Position numbers and translations under genes: made by a program. DNA of 5,232 nt from Phycisphaerae bacterium (GTDB lineage Bacteria > Planctomycetota > Phycisphaerae > JAJVII01), in the NCBI GenBank assembly GCA_028706835.1, contig JAQTVL010000350.1, positions 1-5,232 on the forward strand. Reading direction: 5' to 3'. Numbering within the stretch: position 1 is the stretch's first letter; each line of letters opens with the position of its first letter. Below the pieces are notes generated by a model. The model saw only the letters and a program-made list of their open reading frames with translations. It did not search any database and was not told the origin of the DNA. This document shows positions 1 through 5,232 of the stretch, piece after piece.

Positions 1-3000
1 GGTGGTAGATCCACACCCGCACGCCACGGGTGGCGGTACCCGCGAAGCCGATCATCACGTCGTTCGTGCTGTCATACATCAGCCGGCTGACCAGGTCTTT
101 CGGCCCGCCGGCCGCCTTCAGGTCCGGCCACGCGTTGTTGGCGGGGTTGAACGCCCAGCTCTTCATGTGCTCGCCGCCGGGGACGAGCGAGATCAGCCTG
201 GCCGTCACCGGGTCCCAGCCGTCGGCGTCGCCGTAGTCGGGGCGGTTCGCGCCGACGCCCAGTTTGTCGAACCGGTTCTCGTAGGCATCGTACGCCCACA
301 TGGGGCCGTGGTGGAAGATCGTCACGTCATGCTCGGTGTCGAACACGCCGTTCACCTGGCCCATCGAGTAGCCGGGCCCGCGAACCGGGCGGGCCATCCG
401 CCATTGGCCACTGTCGGCGTCGAACACCCACGGCACGGAGTGCGACAGGTTCGCCCGCAGGTTGTTGATCCACCCGTGCCCGCCGTGGCCGCTCATCGGC
501 GAGACGACGCTGTGGGACGACGGGTCATACGTCGTGCCCCACGTGAGGCATTGGCCGTTGGGAATCTGCCGGCTGGTCGTCAGGCGGTCCCACTCGTTCT
601 TGTCCGCACTGTAGAACCACGTCTCGCTGGTCTGCGGGAAGTCGGCCCGCCGGCCATGCGAGCCCCACTGCACCACCCGGCTTTTGTCGCTGTCGTAGGT
701 CAGGCTGGACTCGTAGGTGATGTTCGTGATGCTCAGGTCGTTGTAGTCACCGGGCCACTTGCGAAGCACGAAGCTGTGGGCAGGCTGGTCCTTCAGACTG
801 GGCGCTTTTCCCTGGGCGTTCGGCACGGCGCAGTCGCGCTCGGTGCCGGCGAGTTTGTCGAACGCAGCCTTCACCTCGGGCCGATCGATCCAGTCCGCCC
901 GGCGGAGCGCCCGGATCGCGTCGGACGCCACCCGCGGCGCCGGGTCCTCCAGCGCCAGCCCGATCAACACGGGAACGGCCGCCGGGTCGCCGGTCAGCCC
1001 GAGGCTCTGGGCGGCCATGTGCCGCACACCCGCGTCGGTGTCCTTGCACAGGCCGATCAGCGTGGCAACGACCTTCGGGTCGGGCCGGCTGCCCAAGGCG
1101 ACGGCTGCGACGTTGCGGATGCGCGTTCGCGGCGACTTGGCAGCCTCGATCAGCGCGGCGTCGGACTCCGGCCCGCGGCTGCGGATCGCGCCCCACATGT
1201 GCATCACGCGACCCGAGTTGTCGAACACGTCAAACCCCTCACACAGTTCGCGCACGCCAGGCCCGTAGCCGAGTTCGGCCAACCGATTGGCGGCTGAGCC
1301 GGCATCCTCCCGCTCGCCGGCCGTCAAAATCGGGATGAGAATCTTTGCGGTATCCGCCGGATTCGCCAAGTCGAGATAGCGAACCGCCTCGTGATCGTGC
1401 GCCGGCGAATCCAGCGGCGCGATCCTGGCCAGCGTCGCCGTGCCGGCGTGGTTGGCCAGCATCGCTAAGGCCCGGATCGCGTATCGTCGCAGGCGGACCG
1501 GCTGGTTCGGGTCGAGTGCAACCTTGCTGAGAGATTCCACGGCCGCAGGCGAGCGGCCCTGGCCCAACCCGACAGCGGCAGCGATACGAACGTCAAGCGG
1601 CACCTCGGAAGTCAGCACGATACCGCATACGCTGTCAAAGCATGCGCTCGCATCCAAGGGACGCGTGGTGCTGGGCAGCGGCTCCCCCGGACGGGTCCGC
1701 CGGACGGGATGCTCGCTCACGACGCGCCGCTCGCCAATGCCGAAACGGCCGAGCGAGCGAGCCGCCTCGGCCTTCACCTGGACGTCAGTATCTCGTGTCA
1801 GCAGCCGCATCAGTTCGTCCAGCGTGGACGGGTCACGAAAATCCCCCAGCCTTCGGGCGATAGCAGCCCTGACAGCCGCCGACGGTTCAAACCGCTTGTC
1901 GCCACCAATTGCACTAGCCGCCAGTTGCCGCAAATCCTTGCTCGCCTCCAAAGCGGCGACGGCAGAACACCGGTCGGCCTCGGGGCGAGTGCGGTCCATG
2001 GCGATTTCGCTGAGAACCTTGCTGCACCTGCCGCCAAAGCGCGCCGCGCTCTGGCAGGCCAGGAATCGCACCGTCGGGTCGGCGTCTTTCAGGCCCATCT
2101 CGATGATCTGTTCGGCCACCTTGCTGTCCTTCGGGGCGAAGCCCGCGCCGAAGGCGGCCGCCCGGCGGGCGTCAACGTCCTTCTCGTTCTTGGCGTGGTC
2201 CATCAGCCGCCACGGGGCGATCTGGCCCAGCGACTTGGCAGCCAGGAACGCATCTTCCGGCTCAGCGGTGAACGTCTTGACCAAGCGGTTGCGGATCGCC
2301 CAAGCGCCACTGGGATCGTCCACCCGGCCGATCGCCCAGAGGCACATCTGCATCGTGCCGGGGGTCTTGCCGTAGACGTGAGCCCAGGTGTTGCGGGTCA
2401 GTTGCGGGCAGCGGCCGCGGGCGAGGATCGAGCAGGCGAGGTTCCACTGCGTGCCGCCGGCTGGGCCGCCCTGCTCCAATGCCCACAGCAGCGATTGCGT
2501 GTCGAGTTGGTCGGCGAGCACCTCGAAGATCGACACCCGCCCCGGCCACTCGGACCGCATGAAGTCGCCTTCCATGGCAGCCAGGCCCCGCAGGGCCAGC
2601 AGGCGGATGCGCTCGTCCCTGGAACCGGTCAACTTGCTCAGCCCCGGGATGACGCTCGCCTGGCAGGTCGCGGCGAGGTCGTAGACGCCTTGCGGCGAGG
2701 CGGCAGCGGCGAGTTCCTTCGCGGGGGCCGCCGACTTGCCCTCGAACACCGCCACGCCGTTGATTGTGACGACACTCGTGCCGGTCGCGGTTGCGACATG
2801 GGCGAGCAAGTCGTTCACCGGCACGCGCTGGCCCATGGCGAACGGGCCGACCACGCCGTCGAACCGCGGCGGGAGCACCGCATATCGCAGGCCCGTCTGC
2901 CGCGAGGCGGCGACCAGGGCGTCGACCGCGGTGAGGTACGTCCGCGGCATCTCGGCGGCGCCGTCCGCGGCGGTCAGTTTCAACTTGCCGCCGCGGGCCA

Positions 3001-3094
3001 GGCGATCCATCGGGGAGGCGCCGGGCTTGTCGCAGGCGGCGAGGAGGAGGACCAGAAGGAGCAGCACGCCAATCAGAGACTTGGATAGGGGCAT
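1..3094 (-). CDS. Large lipoprotein with STN-like domain, HEAT repeats and C-terminal Kelch-type propeller (3' end outside window)
   Basis: The minus frame from the ATG at 3092-3094 is open for 1031 codons and runs off the left edge, so the C-terminus is missing. Residues 1-21 are a lipoprotein signal: K5, a Leu/Val-rich core, then the lipobox LAAC with Cys21. Residues about 37-118 look like the STN domain known from secretins and TonB receptors (AVDALVAASRQTGLRYAVLP, then a VNDLLAHV helix and a TINGVAVFE strand), but no secretin or barrel follows. Residues about 155-745 are helical and HEAT-like. The clearest repeats are TVRFLACQSAARF (341-353), VQVKAEAARSLGRFG (438-452) and two consecutive units at about 656-730. 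Residues about 780-1031 hold five Kelch-like blades, recognised by a YD..xx..V strand followed by W-x-[YF]-x(6-7)-[WF] (W826, W889, W933, W980, W1028); the fifth blade is cut. Role inferred: envelope-anchored binding scaffold with no enzymatic signature. It lies 119 bp downstream of the transglutaminase gene. Codon use shifts within residues 371-520. The frame and architecture are firm; the function is unknown. Confidence 0.9.
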   Translation of the reverse strand, partial: MPLSKSLIGVLLLLVLLLAACDKPGASPMDRLARGGKLKLTAADGAAEMPRTYLTAVDALVAASRQTGLRYAVLPPRFDGVVGPFAMGQRVPVNDLLAHVATATGTSVVTINGVAVFEGKSAAPAKELAAAASPQGVYDLAATCQASVIPGLSKLTGSRDERIRLLALRGLAAMEGDFMRSEWPGRVSIFEVLADQLDTQSLLWALEQGGPAGGTQWNLACSILARGRCPQLTRNTWAHVYGKTPGTMQMCLWAIGRVDDPSGAWAIRNRLVKTFTAEPEDAFLAAKSLGQIAPWRLMDHAKNEKDVDARRAAAFGAGFAPKDSKVAEQIIEMGLKDADPTVRFLACQSAARFGGRCSKVLSEIAMDRTRPEADRCSAVAALEASKDLRQLAASAIGGDKRFEPSAAVRAAIARRLGDFRDPSTLDELMRLLTRDTDVQVKAEAARSLGRFGIGERRVVSEHPVRRTRPGEPLPSTTRPLDASACFDSVCGIVLTSEVPLDVRIAAAVGLGQGRSPAAVESLSKVALDPNQPVRLRRYAIRALAMLANHAGTATLARIAPLDSPAHDHEAVRYLDLANPADTAKILIPILTAGEREDAGSAANRLAELGYGPGVRELCEGFDVFDNSGRVMHMWGAIRSRGPESDAALIEAAKSPRTRIRNVAAVALGSRPDPKVVATLIGLCKDTDAGVRHMAAQSLGLTGDPAAVPVLIGLALEDPAPRVASDAIRALRRADWIDRPEVKAAFDKLAGTERDCAVPNAQGKAPSLKDQPAHSFVLRKWPGDYNDLSITNITYESSLTYDSDKSRVVQWGSHGRRADFPQTSETWFYSADKNEWDRLTTSRQIPNGQCLTWGTTYDPSSHSVVSPMSGHGGHGWINNLRANLSHSVPWVFDADSGQWRMARPVRGPGYSMGQVNGVFDTEHDVTIFHHGPMWAYDAYENRFDKLGVGANRPDYGDADGWDPVTARLISLVPGGEHMKSWAFNPANNAWPDLKAAGGPKDLVSRLMYDSTNDVMIGFAGTATRGVRVWIYH

Positions 3095-3099
3095 GATGA

Positions 3100-3103
3100 C
3101 CTC
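3100..3103 (-). promoter_or_regulatory. Weak ribosome binding site of the HEAT/Kelch lipoprotein gene
   Basis: On the minus strand GAGG lies five bases before the ATG at 3094. It supports this start together with the lipoprotein signal that begins at the same ATG. No other ATG or GTG start is seen in this frame in the short stretch just upstream. The match to the anti-Shine-Dalgarno is only four bases, weaker than that of the upstream gene. Confidence 0.5.
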
Positions 3104-3125
3104 GGAGGAAGAGGGGATTCCTTCT

Positions 3126-3203
3126 GTCATTGAACGATCCAAGCGCGGACCTTCGGTCCTGCGGCTAAACGGGGCGGCACTCGTTATTCGTCATTGAACA
3201 TCC
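3126..3203. repeat. Short direct repeat GTCATTGAAC in the intergenic spacer
   Basis: GTCATTGAAC occurs at 3126-3135 and again at 3190-3199. Both copies continue into ATCC, with one extra base in the first copy, so the similarity spans 3126-3140 and 3190-3203. A further GTCATT lies at 3204-3209. The copies flank the spacer hairpin. The repeat is seen directly; a role as a regulator site or as the ends of a small inserted repeat is only a guess. Confidence 0.4.
3144..3163. repeat. Small hairpin between the two genes
   Basis: GGACC (3147-3151), loop TTC, GGTCC (3155-3159) forms a perfect five-base stem. It extends by CGC (3144-3146) against GCG (3161-3163) if T3160 is bulged, giving eight pairs. 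In transcription direction it follows the transglutaminase stop by about 50 bases. No T-run follows the stem on the minus strand, so it is not a standard intrinsic terminator. It could slow read-through, protect an mRNA end, or be a dispersed intergenic repeat. Confidence 0.45.
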
Positions 3204-3213
3204 GTCATTCTGT

Positions 3214-4968
3214 TCACTTGCCCATTTCCAGCTTCACGGTCGATGGGATGCCGGGGCGGTCGAATTCGTCGACGCAGTTCACTGTCAGCGAGTTCTCGCC
3301 CGGTGTGATCTTCCACATGAACGGCGACTTCACCTCGGAACTCTTGCCGTTCATCGTCGCGACGAACTTCCTGAAGAACGGCTGGGAGGTCCCGACCTCG
3401 ACCGCGATTTCGCCGACGCCGGTGCGGACCATGCGGATGGACGCCTGGTTCAGCGTCCAGTTGAAGTCCCGCCGCCGCACGAACCAGTTCCGCGTCAGGC
3501 CGTCGGGGAACTTTTCACCCTTGGCCTTGTTCGCGTCGTCGTACCACAGCGGCGTCTTCTCGTCCGACCAGCACGGGAAGCCGTTCACGCCCTCGGGACT
3601 GTAGCCGTAGCGGAGGAACGGCGGGTTCGGCTGGCTATGGAAGTTGTTGCGGGGCGTCAGTTGCAGGAAGCCAGCGGACATGATGCCCTGCCCGTCGGTC
3701 CAGTCCCACGGCTTCTTCTCGCCGTAGGTGTAGTCGTTGGTCTTGACGGTCACGTCGAGCTTCTTGAAGTCGATCGCCTTGCGGCGCAGCCAGCCCTTGT
3801 CCTGCTCCAGATTCTCGACCCGCGGCAGGTAGTCCTTGAGCGTCTTGCCAGGCTCGCAGTAGAACTCCACGAACAGGTCGTGCATTTCCGTGATGGACAG
3901 CGGCTTGCCGTCCTTGTCCGTGTAGTACGTGCCCAGCGACGGGTCGAAATAGACCCACTTGGCCAGTTCGTTCACCCACACCTCGAGCACCTCGTGTGTG
4001 CAGGTGCGGTAGCCTTCGTCGTTGAAGTGCCGCGCCTGCCAGCCCAGCGACACAGCGGCGGTAATAATCAACTGGCTGTAGCTGGCGCAGTGGCCGTAGA
4101 CCGTGCCGCCGTCGTCGAGGCTGAAGATCTTGCGGATGTTCCACGGATAGGGGTCCATGCCGCCGAGGTGGTTGTCGCCGGCCGCGCCGCGGACGTTCTT
4201 CCGCGTCGACGCCCACTCCAGCACTGCAACCAGCTTCTCCATCTCCGTCTTCTTGCCCGCGACCAGTGCGTCGAGCTTGCACTCCTTACGCAGCCAGGCA
4301 AGGTCCTTCTGGTCCGGGCGCTCGTAGGCGAACTGGATGGTCGAGCGGACGATGCGGGGGATTTCGCACTCCTTGACCTGCAACTGCGGCTCGAACCGCT
4401 GCGTCACCTGGCGCACCAGCGACAGCGACATGCCTCGCAGCAAGGGGGCCGCGTTGGGTGATTCACTGACGAGGTCGGCCCGGAACTGCACGTAGCAGTC
4501 CCGCCCAAGATCCTTCACGCCGCCGGAGGCTGACTTCTCTCCCGGCGAAATCGTCGAGAGCGTTTCCCAGTCGCTCCAACCGGCTGACTGGAAGAACGTC
4601 GGCCCATGCCGCAGCATGGTGATGATCTTGCTGCCGGGCGGGGCGTCGCCTACGGTCGTCAGCTTCAGGTCCGTCACCTTCACCGGCAGGGCGACGTTCG
4701 CCCCGCTGTTGGCCTCGATCACGTCGGTAATCACCCGCCCGGGCAGGCCGCCGGTGGACCAGTTCCGCGTGTCCAGCACAAGCCCGTTGCCCTGCATGAG
4801 CACGCGATGGGCCTCGTAGCCGGCGAACAGATCGGCCGGCCCCAAGTCGAGGTCAACGGTCGTCGGCTCGCTGGTCAGCCGACTGCCCGGCTGGGCGGTT
4901 GATTCCGGCGTACAACCCGCGACGGCCAAAAAGAGTCCGGCTGACAGCACGGCGACCAGGTGGGACAT
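3214..4968 (-). CDS. Transglutaminase-like domain lipoprotein
   Basis: This is a complete 584-residue protein. Residues 1-19 are a lipoprotein signal with the lipobox VAGC and Cys19 as lipidation site; the n-region lacks Lys or Arg, which is unusual. Residues about 40-195 look like an all-beta module; YVQFRADL and PLLRGMSLSL resemble the end strands of carbohydrate-binding-type sandwiches. The transglutaminase-like core (PF01841 type) spans about 235-350. The probable nucleophile is Cys294 in YGHCASYSQL, followed by GWQARHF, His325 in CTHEVLEVWV and Asp342 in WVYFDPSLGTYY, so the triad is intact in order and spacing. Residues about 350-500 are rich in Trp, Tyr and Pro and unassigned. Residues about 505-584 look Ig-like and end in VKLEMGK. 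Known members of this superfamily are proteases, amidases or cross-linking enzymes; the substrate here cannot be read from sequence. The start is fixed by a strong Shine-Dalgarno and the signal peptide. It is the first gene of a likely operon with the HEAT/Kelch lipoprotein. Confidence 0.93.
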   Translation of the reverse strand: MSHLVAVLSAGLFLAVAGCTPESTAQPGSRLTSEPTTVDLDLGPADLFAGYEAHRVLMQGNGLVLDTRNWSTGGLPGRVITDVIEANSGANVALPVKVTDLKLTTVGDAPPGSKIITMLRHGPTFFQSAGWSDWETLSTISPGEKSASGGVKDLGRDCYVQFRADLVSESPNAAPLLRGMSLSLVRQVTQRFEPQLQVKECEIPRIVRSTIQFAYERPDQKDLAWLRKECKLDALVAGKKTEMEKLVAVLEWASTRKNVRGAAGDNHLGGMDPYPWNIRKIFSLDDGGTVYGHCASYSQLIITAAVSLGWQARHFNDEGYRTCTHEVLEVWVNELAKWVYFDPSLGTYYTDKDGKPLSITEMHDLFVEFYCEPGKTLKDYLPRVENLEQDKGWLRRKAIDFKKLDVTVKTNDYTYGEKKPWDWTDGQGIMSAGFLQLTPRNNFHSQPNPPFLRYGYSPEGVNGFPCWSDEKTPLWYDDANKAKGEKFPDGLTRNWFVRRRDFNWTLNQASIRMVRTGVGEIAVEVGTSQPFFRKFVATMNGKSSEVKSPFMWKITPGENSLTVNCVDEFDRPGIPSTVKLEMGK

Positions 4969-4973
4969 GGCGT

Positions 4974-4979
4974 CTCCTT
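4974..4979 (-). promoter_or_regulatory. Strong ribosome binding site of the transglutaminase lipoprotein gene
   Basis: The minus strand reads AAGGAG five bases before the ATG at 4968. Position and strength fit a canonical Shine-Dalgarno and settle this start, which also begins a lipoprotein signal peptide. Confidence 0.8.
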
Positions 4980-5009
4980 CCGGGGGGAAAGACGGTTTCG
5001 GACGGCATG

Positions 5010-5038
5010 ATGATAGTGGCGTCGTTGTCGCCCGACAA
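5010..5038 (-). promoter_or_regulatory. Sigma70-like promoter ahead of the transglutaminase gene, with palindrome over the -35
   Basis: On the minus strand TTGTCG (5033-5038, four of six bases of TTGACA) is followed after exactly 17 bases by TATCAT (5010-5015, five of six bases of TATAAT). Transcription would start near 5003, leaving a leader of about 35 bases with the Shine-Dalgarno in it. The -35 is also one arm of a perfect palindrome, TTGTCG-CC-CGACAA at 5025-5038, which could be an operator. The match is by eye in G+C-rich DNA, where such AT-containing boxes are less expected by chance. No start site is proven. Confidence 0.55.
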
Positions 5039-5182
5039 GCGGTCGCCTCGCGTTTGGGGCATGATGACCGTAACTGTGTGGCCTCCTTGCTGCGTAGTAG
5101 GGCGCGTCTTCAGGCAACGGTATCGACACAAGTCCAACTCCCCGACAGCAAAGCCTTCTCCCGCTGCCTCTTCGCCGTTTGT

Positions 5183-5229
5183 GGAGTGCGGTGTCGAGGC
5201 CGCCGCAGGCGGGCGAGGCACCGCTTTCC
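5183..5229. repeat. REP-like imperfect palindrome upstream of the transglutaminase gene
   Basis: The plus strand has GGAGTGCGGTG (5183-5193) and CACCGCTTTCC (5219-5229); 9 of 11 positions are complementary. Inside, CCGCC (5200-5204), loop GCA and GGCGG (5208-5212) form a second stem, leaving a symmetrical six-base internal loop (TCGAGG against GCGAGG). This long, G+C-rich, interrupted hairpin in non-coding DNA resembles dispersed REP-type repeats recalled from planctomycete and verrucomicrobial intergenic regions (memory, not a search). It may belong to the 3' side of a gene beyond the window. Confidence 0.5.
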
Positions 5230-5232
5230 CCC

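Noticed and set aside
2..1297. Open plus-strand frame of 431 codons beginning with GTG
   Set aside because: It lies wholly antisense to the HEAT/Kelch gene, whose minus frame shows a signal peptide and recognisable repeats. The plus frame is rich in Arg, Val, His, Pro and Ala without domain signals, as expected of a G+C-driven shadow.
1440..2375. Open plus-strand frame of 311 codons
   Set aside because: Another antisense frame over the HEAT region. It is very Ser/Arg/Ala-rich with no domain features, and it overlaps other shadow frames.
1709..3088. Open plus-strand frame of 459 codons
   Set aside because: It is antisense to the STN and HEAT part of the same gene. Its composition is low-complexity (Arg, Ala, Gly, His), it has no good ribosome site and no recognisable motif.
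3144..3163. Spacer hairpin as an intrinsic terminator
   Set aside because: No run of T follows the stem in the transcribed direction, so a rho-independent terminator is not supported.
3095..3213. A separate promoter for the HEAT/Kelch gene in the spacer
   Set aside because: TTGGAT and several AT-rich hexamers are present on the minus strand, but no pair has both acceptable matches and 16-18 bp spacing.
3637..4461. Open plus-strand frame of 274 codons opposite the transglutaminase gene
   Set aside because: The minus strand here encodes the catalytic core with an intact triad. The plus frame is Val/Leu/Arg-rich without motifs.
4853..5221. Minus-strand frame of 122 codons covering the leader and running into the transglutaminase gene
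   Set aside because: It overlaps the signal-peptide coding region out of frame, spans the palindrome and the promoter, and turns Arg/Gly-rich where it overlaps. A non-coding leader explains the region better.

Overview
The window holds two genes, both on the minus strand, from a G+C-rich bacterium (roughly two thirds G+C by eye). The best guess for the source is a planctomycete, probably of the Gemmata/Pirellula type. This rests on the protein architectures: large lipoproteins with HEAT repeats, an isolated STN-like domain and Kelch blades, next to a lipoprotein transglutaminase. It also rests on the intergenic palindromes. It is an inference from style, because no ribosomal or other marker gene is present.

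Layout, in the direction of transcription (right to left). Positions 5232-4969 are non-coding leader. They hold a REP-like imperfect palindrome (5183-5229), a sigma70-like promoter (-35 at 5033-5038, -10 at 5010-5015) and a strong Shine-Dalgarno (4974-4979). Positions 4968-3214 encode a 584-residue lipoprotein with a complete transglutaminase-like Cys-His-Asp triad. Positions 3213-3095 are a 119-bp spacer with a small hairpin and a short direct repeat. Positions 3094-1 encode the first 1031 residues of a second lipoprotein with an STN-like domain, HEAT repeats and a Kelch-type beta-propeller. This frame is open for all 1031 codons and leaves the window without a stop, so the gene is 3'-truncated by the window edge.

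Both products carry a lipobox, so both should be exported and membrane-anchored. Their order, shared strand and short spacer suggest co-transcription from the promoter ahead of the transglutaminase gene, although the spacer hairpin could weaken read-through. A reasonable but unproven picture is a cell-envelope pair: an enzyme that cleaves or cross-links peptide or amide bonds, and a large scaffold that binds partners through its HEAT and propeller surfaces. No mobile element, CRISPR array, tRNA or rRNA was seen. Long open frames on the plus strand opposite the second gene are composition shadows.
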